Below, piece after piece: positions 1-6,204 of a DNA stretch of 9,031 nucleotides. The stretch lies in assembly GCA_025929595.1 (NCBI GenBank), contig JAICQA010000088.1, forward strand, positions 1 through 9,031. The letters are read 5' to 3'. Positions within the stretch are counted from its first letter, which is position 1. Each line of letters opens with the position of its first letter. The stretch comes from Xanthobacteraceae bacterium. GTDB lineage: Bacteria; Pseudomonadota; Alphaproteobacteria; Rhizobiales; Xanthobacteraceae. The notes under the pieces are model-generated. The model saw only the letters and a program-made list of their open reading frames with translations, was not told where the DNA came from and made no database searches. The translations under genes were made by a program, and so were the position numbers.

Positions 1-1554
1 GTGCAGGAAGGCATCGCGGTGTTCGACAAGGATCTCCAGCTCATCTGCTGGAACAGCCGGTTCGGCGAAATGCTCGACCTGCCGCCCGAACTTGCACGGC
101 TCGGCGCCGGCCTCGACGAAATCCTGCGCCATGCCGCCGGTCGCGGCGATTTCGGCGAGGGCCGTGTGCCCGATCTCGTTGCCGACCGGCTCGAACGGTA
201 TGTGAGCCGCACGACGAGTTTCCGCGAGCGGCTGCCGAAGCTCGGCATTGTCGTGGAGGCGCGCGCCAACCGGATGCCGGACGGCGGGTTTGTCGTCACC
301 TACACCGACATCACGCCGACGGTGGAAGCCGCCGAAGCACTCGAGCGCTCGAATGAAAATCTCGAACGGCGCGTGAACGAGCGCACCGAAGAACTGACGC
401 GGCTCAACGCCGAGCTTGCCCGTGCGAAGTCGGAAGCCGACGAAGCCAATATCTCGAAGACGCGCTTTCTGGCCGCAGCCAGCCACGACATTCTTCAGCC
501 ACTCAACGCAGCGCGGCTCTACGCGACGAGCCTCGTCGAACGCAAGCGGCTCGGCGAAGAGGCAAAACTCGCAGGCCATATCGACGCTTCGCTCGAGGCG
601 GTCGAGGAAATTCTCGGCGCGCTGCTGGACATTTCCCGTCTCGACACCGGCGCCATGCAGCCCGAGCTGTCCAACTTCCGCATCGACGACGTGCTTTGCC
701 AACTCGACCGGGAATTCGCGCCGCTCGCCGCGGAGAAGGGCCTGAAGCTGATATTCGTGTCCTCGTCGCTCGCAGTGCGCTCGGACCGGCGGCTCCTGCG
801 GCGGCTGTTGCAGAACCTCGTGTCGAACGCGATCAAATATACGCCGCAGGGGCGCGTGCTGGTCGGCTGCCGCCGTCACGGAAACCATGTGCGGATTGAA
901 GTCGTCGATACGGGTCTCGGCGTCCCGCTCGACAAGCAGCGCATTATCTTCGAGGAGTTCCAGCGGCTCGAGCAGGGTGCCAAGGTGGCGCGAGGACTCG
1001 GGCTCGGCCTTTCGATCGTCGAGCGTATCGCGCGTGTTCTCCATCACAAGGTGATGCTGCGCTCAAAACCGGGCGGCGGATCGGGCTTCACGCTCGAAGT
1101 TCCGATTGCAACCGAAGCGCCGAAGACGACCGCGCGCGGGACCGAATATCGGCCGCCGGCGACGCCACTCGAAGGCGTCGTGGCGATGTGCATCGAGAAC
1201 GAGCCGCAGGTGCTCGCGGGCATGGACTCGCTTCTGTCGGGATGGGGCTGTCATGTGATCGCCGTGCCGGGCCTTGGCGCAGCGCTTGAAGCCATCGCCG
1301 GCACCGGCCCGAAACCCGACGCGCTCCTGGTCGACTATCATCTCGACGAAGGGACGGGTATCGACGCCGTCGCGGCACTTCGCGCGCGGCTCGGCGATGG
1401 GATTCCGGCGGCGCTCGTGACGGCGGACCGCAGTCCCGCGGTGCGCGAAGAGGCGCGCGCCAACGATATTCAGGTCCTCAACAAGCCAGTGAAGCCCGCC
1501 GCCCTGCGCGCGTTCCTGGCGCAGTGGCGCATCGCGCGCCCCGCCGCCGAGTAA
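1..1554 (+). CDS. Hybrid sensor histidine kinase/response regulator, CrbS-like (5' truncated)
   Basis: Cytoplasmic signalling part of a hybrid histidine kinase that autophosphorylates and should pass phosphate to a response regulator, most simply the one encoded at 1556-2275. Visible order (numbered from base 1): PAS-like domain about 1-105, coiled-coil linker about 108-150, HisKA with phospho-accepting His162 in SHDILQPL, HATPase_c with N-box Asn276, G1 box VDTGLGVP (302-309) and G2 box GLGLGLSIV (332-340), then a C-terminal receiver domain about 393-510 with acceptor Asp445, Thr474 and Lys495. All key residues are present. The reading frame is open at the left edge and the PAS domain starts at once, so the GTG at base 1 is more likely an internal Val codon than the start. 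CrbS-type kinases carry an N-terminal SLC5 transporter-like membrane domain; the neighbouring regulator and symporter suggest this one does too, but that part is outside the window. The stop lies one base from the regulator's stop. Confidence 0.9.
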   Translation: MQEGIAVFDKDLQLICWNSRFGEMLDLPPELARLGAGLDEILRHAAGRGDFGEGRVPDLVADRLERYVSRTTSFRERLPKLGIVVEARANRMPDGGFVVTYTDITPTVEAAEALERSNENLERRVNERTEELTRLNAELARAKSEADEANISKTRFLAAASHDILQPLNAARLYATSLVERKRLGEEAKLAGHIDASLEAVEEILGALLDISRLDTGAMQPELSNFRIDDVLCQLDREFAPLAAEKGLKLIFVSSSLAVRSDRRLLRRLLQNLVSNAIKYTPQGRVLVGCRRHGNHVRIEVVDTGLGVPLDKQRIIFEEFQRLEQGAKVARGLGLGLSIVERIARVLHHKVMLRSKPGGGSGFTLEVPIATEAPKTTARGTEYRPPATPLEGVVAMCIENEPQVLAGMDSLLSGWGCHVIAVPGLGAALEAIAGTGPKPDALLVDYHLDEGTGIDAVAALRARLGDGIPAALVTADRSPAVREEARANDIQVLNKPVKPAALRAFLAQWRIARPAAE

Positions 1555-1555
1555 A

Positions 1556-2275
1556 TCAATTCACCGGCCGCGACCAGTTGCCGGACTCAATCCTGGAGGC
1601 GGCGATCACGGCCTGCGTCCGGCTTTCGACCCCGAGCTTCTGCAGGATCGCCGAGACATGCGCCTTGACGGTCGCCTCGGACACTTTCAGCTCAAACGCA
1701 ATCTGCTTGTTGAGCAGCCCCTCCGACAGCATCATCAGCACGCGCACCTGCTGCGGCGTGAGCGTCGAGAGCCGATTCACCAAATCGCGGGTGATCACGT
1801 CTTCTCCGCCGGTCAGATCGACATCAGGCGGAGTCCAGACGCCACCTTCAAGCACGCGGCGGATCGCATCGCGCATCGTGTCGACCGCGAGCGTTTTCGG
1901 CAGAAATCCGGAAGCGCCGAACTCCATGCAACGGCGAATCACGCTCGGCTCCTCGTTCGCCGAGACGACGACGACGGGAATACCGGGAAACTGCGCGCGC
2001 AAATAAAGCAGGCCCGAGAAGCCGCGCACGCCCGGCATCGCCAGATCGAGCAGAACGAGATCGACGTCGCCTTCGCGCTCCAGCAAAGTTTGCAGGTCGT
2101 CGAGTCCGCCCGCTTCGAAGATATCGGCCGACTTGAAAAGATTCGCGAGCGATTCGCGCATCGCGCCGCGGAACAGCGGATGGTCGTCGGCGACGACGAA
2201 TCGGTAGCGCGCGGCGGCATCCACGGGCGAAGGCCCCCTGCCGGAATCGGTTTCGGTTGCCACCTTCATAGCCAT
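1556..2275 (-). CDS. NarL/FixJ-family response regulator, CrbR-like
   Basis: A 239-residue DNA-binding response regulator. The receiver domain (about 24-140) has the acidic pair Asp30-Asp31, phospho-acceptor Asp77 in LLDLAMPG, Ser105 at the usual Ser/Thr position and Lys127 in the LPK motif. A LuxR-type helix-turn-helix follows (about 170-232; LTPQQVRVL, then NKQIAFELKVSEATVKAHV). About 20 polar residues precede the receiver. The ATG at 2275 is chosen because AGGGG at 2285-2281 lies 5 bases upstream; an in-frame ATG at 2269 is possible but 11 bases from that site. The gene converges on the hybrid kinase and is divergent from the DUF4212/symporter operon across a 410-bp gap. In CrbS/CrbR systems the regulator activates acetate-use genes, so the divergent symporter operon is the natural target. 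Family assignment is firm; kinase partner and target are inferred from position. Confidence 0.93.
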   Translation of the reverse strand: MAMKVATETDSGRGPSPVDAAARYRFVVADDHPLFRGAMRESLANLFKSADIFEAGGLDDLQTLLEREGDVDLVLLDLAMPGVRGFSGLLYLRAQFPGIPVVVVSANEEPSVIRRCMEFGASGFLPKTLAVDTMRDAIRRVLEGGVWTPPDVDLTGGEDVITRDLVNRLSTLTPQQVRVLMMLSEGLLNKQIAFELKVSEATVKAHVSAILQKLGVESRTQAVIAASRIESGNWSRPVN

Positions 2276-2297
2276 TCCCGCCCCTGTCTACGAAAGG

Positions 2298-2326
2298 ATG
2301 ATGCGGCGGGAGCACAGGTCAGTCAA
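2298..2326 (-). promoter_or_regulatory. Candidate sigma-70-type promoter for the response regulator gene
   Basis: On the minus strand, TTGACT (2326-2321) matches five of six bases of the -35 consensus. It is followed after exactly 17 bases by CATCAT (2303-2298), which matches four of six bases of the -10 consensus. Transcription would begin near 2291, leaving a leader of roughly 16 bases that contains the AGGGG ribosome site at 2285-2281 ahead of the ATG at 2275. Position and spacing are good; the -10 is only moderate. Confidence 0.45.
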
Positions 2327-2366
2327 AGGATTATGTCGAAGGTCATGAACGGCTGTAACGCCGCCG

Positions 2367-2400
2367 GACCGTCGTTCTTGCAGGGGCGATCGTCGTTCCT
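2367..2400. repeat. Two 13-bp direct repeats offset by 21 bp
   Basis: GACCGTCGTTCTT (2367-2379) and GATCGTCGTTCCT (2388-2400) match at 11 of 13 positions and share the 8-bp core CGTCGTTC. The 21-bp offset is two DNA helical turns, which would put two bound protein units on the same face. The repeats lie just upstream of the regulator's candidate promoter. One such pair could occur by chance in 400 bp, so a binding role is only a suggestion. Confidence 0.35.
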
Positions 2401-2456
2401 CGCCAAGTACGCGCCCCGCTTCGTGCTGCAATGCGAAAATCCCCAGTTTCTTCCAA

Positions 2457-2469
2457 GGATTAGTAATCC
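2457..2469. promoter_or_regulatory. Perfect 13-bp palindrome, candidate operator
   Basis: GGATTAGTAATCC is a perfect inverted repeat with 6-bp arms around a single G. The flanking CC (2453-2454) and GG (2472-2473) extend the symmetry beyond two mismatched pairs. Such a compact, AT-centred symmetric site is the size expected for a dimeric regulator. It lies 217 bp upstream of the small-subunit start and just before the AT-rich patch at 2495-2520. Which protein would bind it is unknown; the divergently encoded response regulator is one candidate. Confidence 0.4.
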
Positions 2470-2685
2470 ACGGTGCATCGAAAGTCGTATAGGGTGCAAA
2501 CTTTACGAAATGTTAATTCTTGAGGCACGGACCCGCGGCGAAAAATCAAGAAAAGGCGGGCCATCGACTTGGAGGAAACGCCGGCCTGACATGGGTCGGA
2601 TTCTGTTTTCCTTCGCTACGAGGCAGGGGTGGCGCGGTCCACAACGGTCGCGCGCCGTTGGGATTACTCAGGAGGGCAATAGACC

Positions 2686-2961
2686 ATGGCTCCAACCGAC
2701 TCAAAAGCAAACGAAGAAGCACATTGGGCCGCTACAACGCGGCTGATGTGGACCGTGCTCGCGATCTGGTTTTTCTTCGGATACATCGTCCACATGTTCG
2801 TAAACCAACTCAACGCGATCACAATTCCCGTGCTCGGCTTCCCGCTCGGCTTCTACATGGCCGCGCAGGGATCGCTGATCGCGTTCGTCACCATCCTGTT
2901 CGTGTTCGCACGCAAGCAGGACAATATCGATCGCGCGTACGGCTACGCCGAAGAAGATTGA
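2686..2961 (+). CDS. DUF4212 small subunit of a sodium:solute symporter
   Basis: A 91-residue inner-membrane protein of the DUF4212 / putative solute:sodium symporter small-subunit family. It has a short polar N-terminus, a first membrane segment about 20-38, a second about 50-76 containing the typical FPLGFYMAAQGS stretch, and a short charged tail DRAYGYAEED. Length and layout are as expected for the family. The start is supported by GGAGG at 2671-2675, ten bases upstream. The gene ends 13 bases before the large symporter gene, so the two are clearly co-transcribed; members of this family are found as partners of VC_2705-type symporters. The small subunit is presumed to help assembly or activity of the transporter; its exact role cannot be read from the sequence. 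Confidence 0.92.
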   Translation: MAPTDSKANEEAHWAATTRLMWTVLAIWFFFGYIVHMFVNQLNAITIPVLGFPLGFYMAAQGSLIAFVTILFVFARKQDNIDRAYGYAEED

Positions 2962-2974
2962 GGGAGGATCAAAC

Positions 2975-4936
2975 ATGGCTACTCAGTCTTCAGGCAGTTC
3001 CGACTTCATCAACAATCTCGGAAAAATTTACGGCTATTACGCCGGCGGCTTCCTCGCGTTCGTGGTTTTCATCGCGATCCTTGAGCAGCTCGGCGTACCC
3101 AACAGGGTCCTCGGCTACCTGTTCGTGTTCTTCACGATCGCGGTCTACGCGATCATTGGCGTGCTGTCCCGAACCGCTGAGGTTTCGGAATATTACGTCG
3201 CAGGTCGCCGCGTTCCGGCGTTCTACAACGGCATGGCCACCGGCGCCGACTGGATGTCGGCGGCGTCGTTCGTCGGCATGGCGGGTACGCTGTTCCTGCT
3301 CGGCTATGACGGCCTCGCCTGGGTGCTGGGCTGGACCGGCGGTTACGTGCTGGTTTCGGTGCTGGTCGGCCCGTATCTGCGCAAGTTCGGCGCCTATACG
3401 GTTCCGGACTTCCTGGCGGCCCGTTTCGGCGGCAACTTCGCGCGCTTCCTCGGCGTCGTCGTGCTGGTTGCCTGCTCCTTCACCTACGTGACCTCGCAAA
3501 TCTACGGCACCGGCATCATCGCCGCGCGCTTCCTCGGTATGCAGTTCGAGGTTGCCGTGTTCGTAGGCCTGCTCGGCATCCTGCTCTGCTCGATGCTCGG
3601 CGGCATGCGCGCCGTCACCTGGACGCAGATCGCCCAGTACATCGTGTTGATCGTCGCCTATCTTGTGCCGATCATCATCCTGTCGACGCAGAACTACGGC
3701 ATTCCGATCCCGCAACTCACCTACGGCACTGCCCTGGCCGAAATCGCCGCCCGCGAGCAGCAGATGCTCAAGGACGGTCTGGCCGTGGCTTGCACTTCCG
3801 CGAGTTGTCCTGCCGGCACGCTGAAGGTGCACATCCAGCCGTTCCTGAACTACAGCCCGCTGAACTTCTTCGGCATCATCTTCTGCATGATGGTCGGCAC
3901 GGCTTCGTTGCCGCACATCCTGATGCGCTACTTCACCACCCCGTCGGTGCGTGAGGCGCGGAAGTCGGTGGCCTGGTCGCTGTTCTTCATTTTCCTCCTG
4001 TACTTCTCGGCGCCGGCCTACGCGGCGTTCTCGAAGCTCGAGGTCTATGAGAACGTCATCGGCCGCGGCATCGGAGAGGTTCGTCCCTGGCTGTTCGAGT
4101 GGGGCCGGCTCGGTCTGATCAAGATCTGCGGTCAGAACGCTTCGTCTCTCGCGGATATCGCCGCAGCCTGTAAGGCGGTCGCCGGACACACCGGCGTCGT
4201 TCGTCTGCAGGATCTTGCGATCAATACGGACGTGATCGTGCTTTCCACTCCGGAAATCGCGGGACTTCCGTATGTGATCTCGGGCCTGGTTGCGGCCGGT
4301 GGTCTTGCCGCCGCGCTTTCAACCGCGGACGGCCTGCTGCTCGCCATCGCCAACGCGCTTTCGCACGACGTCTACTACAAGATGGTCGATCCGAACGCGT
4401 CGACGGTGCGGCGGCTGACCATTGCCCGCGTCATCCTGGTCGGCGTGGCGATAGCCGCTGCGGCGACAGCCGCGACAAGACCGGCGGATATTCTTGCCAT
4501 GGTCGGCTGGGCGTTCTCGCTCGCCATGGCAGGTAACTTCCCGCCGCTTGTGCTCGGCATCTGGTGGAAGCGTGCGACGACGGCCGGCGCCATTGCCGGC
4601 ATGATCGCGGGCTTCGGGCTCTGCCTGTTCTATCTCATCACGACGAGATATTTCCCGCAGGCGGGCGTCGACTATTTCGGCATGACGGCCTTGACCAACC
4701 CGGTCACCGGCGCGCCACTGGTCGACATCACCCAACCGATCGCGGCAACTGCCGCGCAGCGAGTTGGCTGGTTCGGGCTCAGCAACATCAATTGCGGGTT
4801 GCTGGGCATGCCGCTCGGCTTCCTCGTGATCTATGTGGTCAGCCTGATGACGCCGGAGCCGTCGAAGGAAATGCAAGCCTTCGTCGACGAAATCCGCAAA
4901 CCGCGCGGTGGCGTCATTCTGAACAGGACCACCTGA
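2975..4936 (+). CDS. Sodium:solute symporter, VC_2705 subfamily (ActP-like acetate/monocarboxylate transporter)
   Basis: A 653-residue integral membrane protein of the SSS/SLC5 family with roughly 13 hydrophobic segments from about residue 22 to 625. Family landmarks include SEYYVAGRRVPAFYNGMATG (71-90), ADWMSAASFVGMAG (91-104) in an early helix, LGGMRAVTWTQIAQYIVL (208-225), and ALSTADGLLLAIANALSHD (447-465), whose Ser449/Thr450 lie where SSS proteins place their Na2 sodium site. The start follows GGAGG (2963-2967) by 7 bases. Together with the DUF4212 gene 13 bases upstream and the nearby CrbS/CrbR-like pair, it is best read as an importer of acetate or a similar short-chain carboxylate driven by the sodium or proton gradient; the substrate is inferred. 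Two hydrophilic loops, about 240-290 and about 355-427, account for much of the non-membrane length, and each holds a pair of cysteines (Cys273/Cys278, Cys385/Cys399). The gene is followed by a strong intrinsic terminator. Confidence 0.93.
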   Translation: MATQSSGSSDFINNLGKIYGYYAGGFLAFVVFIAILEQLGVPNRVLGYLFVFFTIAVYAIIGVLSRTAEVSEYYVAGRRVPAFYNGMATGADWMSAASFVGMAGTLFLLGYDGLAWVLGWTGGYVLVSVLVGPYLRKFGAYTVPDFLAARFGGNFARFLGVVVLVACSFTYVTSQIYGTGIIAARFLGMQFEVAVFVGLLGILLCSMLGGMRAVTWTQIAQYIVLIVAYLVPIIILSTQNYGIPIPQLTYGTALAEIAAREQQMLKDGLAVACTSASCPAGTLKVHIQPFLNYSPLNFFGIIFCMMVGTASLPHILMRYFTTPSVREARKSVAWSLFFIFLLYFSAPAYAAFSKLEVYENVIGRGIGEVRPWLFEWGRLGLIKICGQNASSLADIAAACKAVAGHTGVVRLQDLAINTDVIVLSTPEIAGLPYVISGLVAAGGLAAALSTADGLLLAIANALSHDVYYKMVDPNASTVRRLTIARVILVGVAIAAAATAATRPADILAMVGWAFSLAMAGNFPPLVLGIWWKRATTAGAIAGMIAGFGLCLFYLITTRYFPQAGVDYFGMTALTNPVTGAPLVDITQPIAATAAQRVGWFGLSNINCGLLGMPLGFLVIYVVSLMTPEPSKEMQAFVDEIRKPRGGVILNRTT

Positions 4937-4957
4937 GCGGAGCAATCCTTTCAGGGG

Positions 4958-4988
4958 AAGCGGGGCCCTCCGGGGCCCCGCTTTTTTT
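4958..4988 (+). terminator. Rho-independent terminator of the DUF4212/symporter operon
   Basis: A perfect 10-bp inverted repeat, AAGCGGGGCC (4958-4967) and GGCCCCGCTT (4974-4983), encloses a 6-base loop and runs into seven consecutive T at 4982-4988. It begins 22 bases after the symporter stop. This is a textbook intrinsic terminator, and it separates the transporter operon from the small membrane-protein genes downstream. Confidence 0.95.
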
Positions 4989-5042
4989 CCGCGACCGCGG
5001 CAAGACCTTCCGATAGAACTGACGCGGCCTACGGAGCGCGAC

Positions 5043-5351
5043 GTGGAAACCGGCTATCCCATCCTGCAATACTGGTACTTCCACCTGCCGAATTTCATTC
5101 TGGCAGCGGTGATGTACACCATGCTCGGGCGCGCGATACTCGCGCTGATCTTTCCGCCGGATTCGAAAAATTACATCTGGCGCGCGTTCTGCGTGATCAC
5201 CGATCCGTTTCTGAAAATAATCAGACCGCTGACGCCGAAGGCGGTAGCGCCGGTGGTGCTTTGGCTGTTCGGCTTTGTCTGGCTGTTCTGGCTGCGAGTG
5301 GGACTTTTGTATCTCTACCTGATCCTCAACCTTGTACCGCCGAGCACCTGA
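5043..5351 (+). CDS. YggT-like small integral membrane protein
   Basis: A 102-residue protein with two hydrophobic segments, about 14-37 and about 69-98, separated by a basic/polar stretch. That stretch contains TDPFLKIIRPLTP (53-65), which resembles the signature of the YggT family (conserved 'TDP.L.PIR..LP' region). The start is a GTG supported by GGAG at 5033-5036, six bases upstream. The stop is only three bases before the next start, which implies co-transcription and probably translational coupling. The YggT family is membrane-bound and poorly understood; no specific role can be assigned. Compared with typical YggT proteins the order (segment, motif, segment) is kept, but the match is partial, so this may be a divergent relative. 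Confidence 0.75.
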   Translation: METGYPILQYWYFHLPNFILAAVMYTMLGRAILALIFPPDSKNYIWRAFCVITDPFLKIIRPLTPKAVAPVVLWLFGFVWLFWLRVGLLYLYLILNLVPPST

Positions 5352-5354
5352 ACC

Positions 5355-5681
5355 ATGGAACGCCAGTGGTATTTCATCGGCATCGCGGCCTTCGGAATGA
5401 TCAACGGCATGTTCAGCCAGGTCCCGCTCCTGTTCGCGCTTCTGCACGTCCAGATTCTTGCGCCGGCACTTCTATTCGGCAGCGTGCCGCTGGCGCTCCT
5501 GATGTCGTCGCTCATGGTCTCGACCGCGACCATCATTCTTGCCGGCATACCGGCCGCGATTTACGAACGATTTTCCGGAGCGGCCGACGATTCCAGCGTA
5601 ACGTCCCTCTGGATCTGGCTGGCCGGGACGGGACTTTTGACGCTCCCGGCAATGGGAAACTTTCTGACCGTCGGCCTTTAG
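5355..5681 (+). CDS. Hypothetical small membrane protein (108 aa)
   Basis: I do not recognise this family. The product is very hydrophobic: segments at about 5-20, 22-45 and 46-68 merge into one long apolar stretch, followed by a short polar loop (YERFSGAADDSS, 69-80) and a last segment about 83-106. This suggests three or four membrane spans. The ATG lies three bases after the stop of the YggT-like gene, and no separate promoter is visible, so it is likely expressed from the same message. Evidence that it is real: uninterrupted frame, tight spacing and a clear membrane-protein composition. Function is unknown. Confidence 0.7.
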   Translation: MERQWYFIGIAAFGMINGMFSQVPLLFALLHVQILAPALLFGSVPLALLMSSLMVSTATIILAGIPAAIYERFSGAADDSSVTSLWIWLAGTGLLTLPAMGNFLTVGL

Positions 5682-5687
5682 GCGAAA

Positions 5688-5697
5688 GCAAATTTGC
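5688..5697. promoter_or_regulatory. Perfect 10-bp palindrome in the gap before the third membrane-protein gene
   Basis: GCAAATTTGC is a perfect palindrome 7 bases after the stop of the 108-residue gene and 11 bases before a strong hairpin. Its AT-rich centre stands out from the GC-rich surroundings. It could be a protein-binding site for expression of the 133-residue gene. This is a position-based suggestion without a known regulator. Confidence 0.3.
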
Positions 5698-5707
5698 GTG
5701 AGCACCC

Positions 5708-5739
5708 GTTCCCCCGATTGCGCACCGCGCCGGGGGAAC
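5708..5739 (+). other. Strong hairpin in the 112-bp gap between small membrane-protein genes
   Basis: GTTCCCCCG (5708-5716) and CGGGGGAAC (5731-5739) form a perfect 9-bp inverted repeat. Inside it, GCGC (5720-5723) can pair with GCGC (5727-5730) around the triloop ACC, giving a 13-bp stem with a 3-base bulge on the left side. No T run follows on the plus strand, so it is not a classical intrinsic terminator. It may stabilise an mRNA end, act as a weak terminator, or set the expression of the 133-residue gene that starts 55 bases later. Confidence 0.6.
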
Positions 5740-5793
5740 CGCAAACTCGTTTCACATGGCTCACGCCGTCGGCGGGACCAGCCGGAGAGCATC

Positions 5794-6195
5794 ATGGAAG
5801 AGATGCGCAAGGCCGCGTTCACGTCGGTTGCCCGCGGCTGCGGCTTCGCCTTGCTCGGCATACTGTGCGTCATGGTGGGATTCAGCTTCAATCCCAGGCT
5901 GATGTTTCAGTCGGGCGGCACGCTCACGCTGATGACCGTCCTGGTGCTGATCATGAAAGCGCGGCGCGCGCTCAGCAGCGATTACAAGCACACCGAAATG
6001 TGGCTGATCCTGCCCGAGAATTTCCGGCCGCCCGAGCGCTACGCGCGGTGGGCGACGGCCACGGTAATGCGCGACGCCTATTTCACCTTCGCGCAATATA
6101 CGGCGCTGATCTCCATCGCCATGTGGCTGATGGCGCTGGTGATCGGCCTCTCGGGGCTGGCATCCGCTTACTGGACATTCCAGGGCGCGCCGTAG
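5794..6195 (+). CDS. Hypothetical membrane protein (133 aa)
   Basis: I do not recognise the family. The protein has three hydrophobic segments, about 12-30, 41-57 and 98-125. A polar middle region (58-95) is rich in charged and aromatic residues, including KHTEMWLILPENFRPPERY. The ATG at 5794 is preferred because GGAGAG at 5784-5789 lies four bases upstream. An in-frame GTG at 5698 would add 32 arginine-rich, non-hydrophobic residues that run through the strong hairpin, and it has no clear ribosome site. The gene follows two other small membrane-protein genes on the same strand but is separated from them by 112 bases. Its stop is nine bases from the stop of the convergent fadB-type gene. Function is unknown. 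Confidence 0.72.
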   Translation: MEEMRKAAFTSVARGCGFALLGILCVMVGFSFNPRLMFQSGGTLTLMTVLVLIMKARRALSSDYKHTEMWLILPENFRPPERYARWATATVMRDAYFTFAQYTALISIAMWLMALVIGLSGLASAYWTFQGAP

Positions 6196-6204
6196 CGGCG
6201 ACGA

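Larger units (their letters stand above)
2276..2685. promoter_or_regulatory. Divergent intergenic control region between response regulator and symporter operon
   Basis: A 410-bp stretch with no convincing gene lies between the two divergent starts. It holds the regulator's candidate promoter (2298-2326), a 13-bp direct repeat (2367-2400), a perfect 13-bp palindrome (2457-2469), and GGTGCA repeated at 2472 and 2493, again 21 bases apart. A relatively AT-rich patch lies at about 2495-2520. At the right end, GGAGG at 2671-2675 is the ribosome site for the small-subunit gene. I could not identify a good -35/-10 pair for the symporter operon; an activator-dependent promoter with a poor -35 would fit but is not shown. 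Open frames crossing this stretch look like chance frames in GC-rich DNA. Confidence 0.6.

Noticed and set aside
1..3. GTG at base 1 as the true start of the kinase
   Set aside because: The PAS domain begins immediately with no room for a ribosome site in the window, and the frame is open at the edge, so this is most likely an internal Val codon.
2520..2545. Possible sigma-54 promoter around GGCACGGACCCGC
   Set aside because: The GG to GC spacing is one base off and there is no TTGCA-like -12 element, so it does not meet the consensus.
1658..2746. Plus-strand open frame of 362 codons crossing the regulator gene, the intergenic region and the DUF4212 start
   Set aside because: It overlaps two real genes in other frames and has a His/Arg/Gln-rich low-information translation. 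The part covering the 410-bp gap has no independent coding support.
2520..3491. Plus-strand open frame of 323 codons over the DUF4212 and early symporter genes
   Set aside because: It is out of frame with two genes that have strong ribosome sites and family motifs; the translation is Arg/Ser-rich and unlike any family I know.
2990..4189. Long minus-strand open frame of 399 codons within the symporter gene
   Set aside because: It lies wholly opposite a well-supported transporter gene. The translation is rich in Arg, Glu, His and Asp with no recognisable domain, as is typical of antisense frames in GC-rich DNA.
4989..5000. Small inverted repeat CCGCG-AC-CGCGG just after the terminator
   Set aside because: The arms are 5 bp of pure GC with a 2-base spacer, which is common by chance in this composition and too tight to form a normal hairpin loop.
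5698..5793. Upstream GTG start (5698) for the 133-residue membrane protein
   Set aside because: The added 32 residues are Arg-rich and run through a strong hairpin, and no clear ribosome site precedes the GTG. The ATG at 5794 has GGAGAG four bases upstream.
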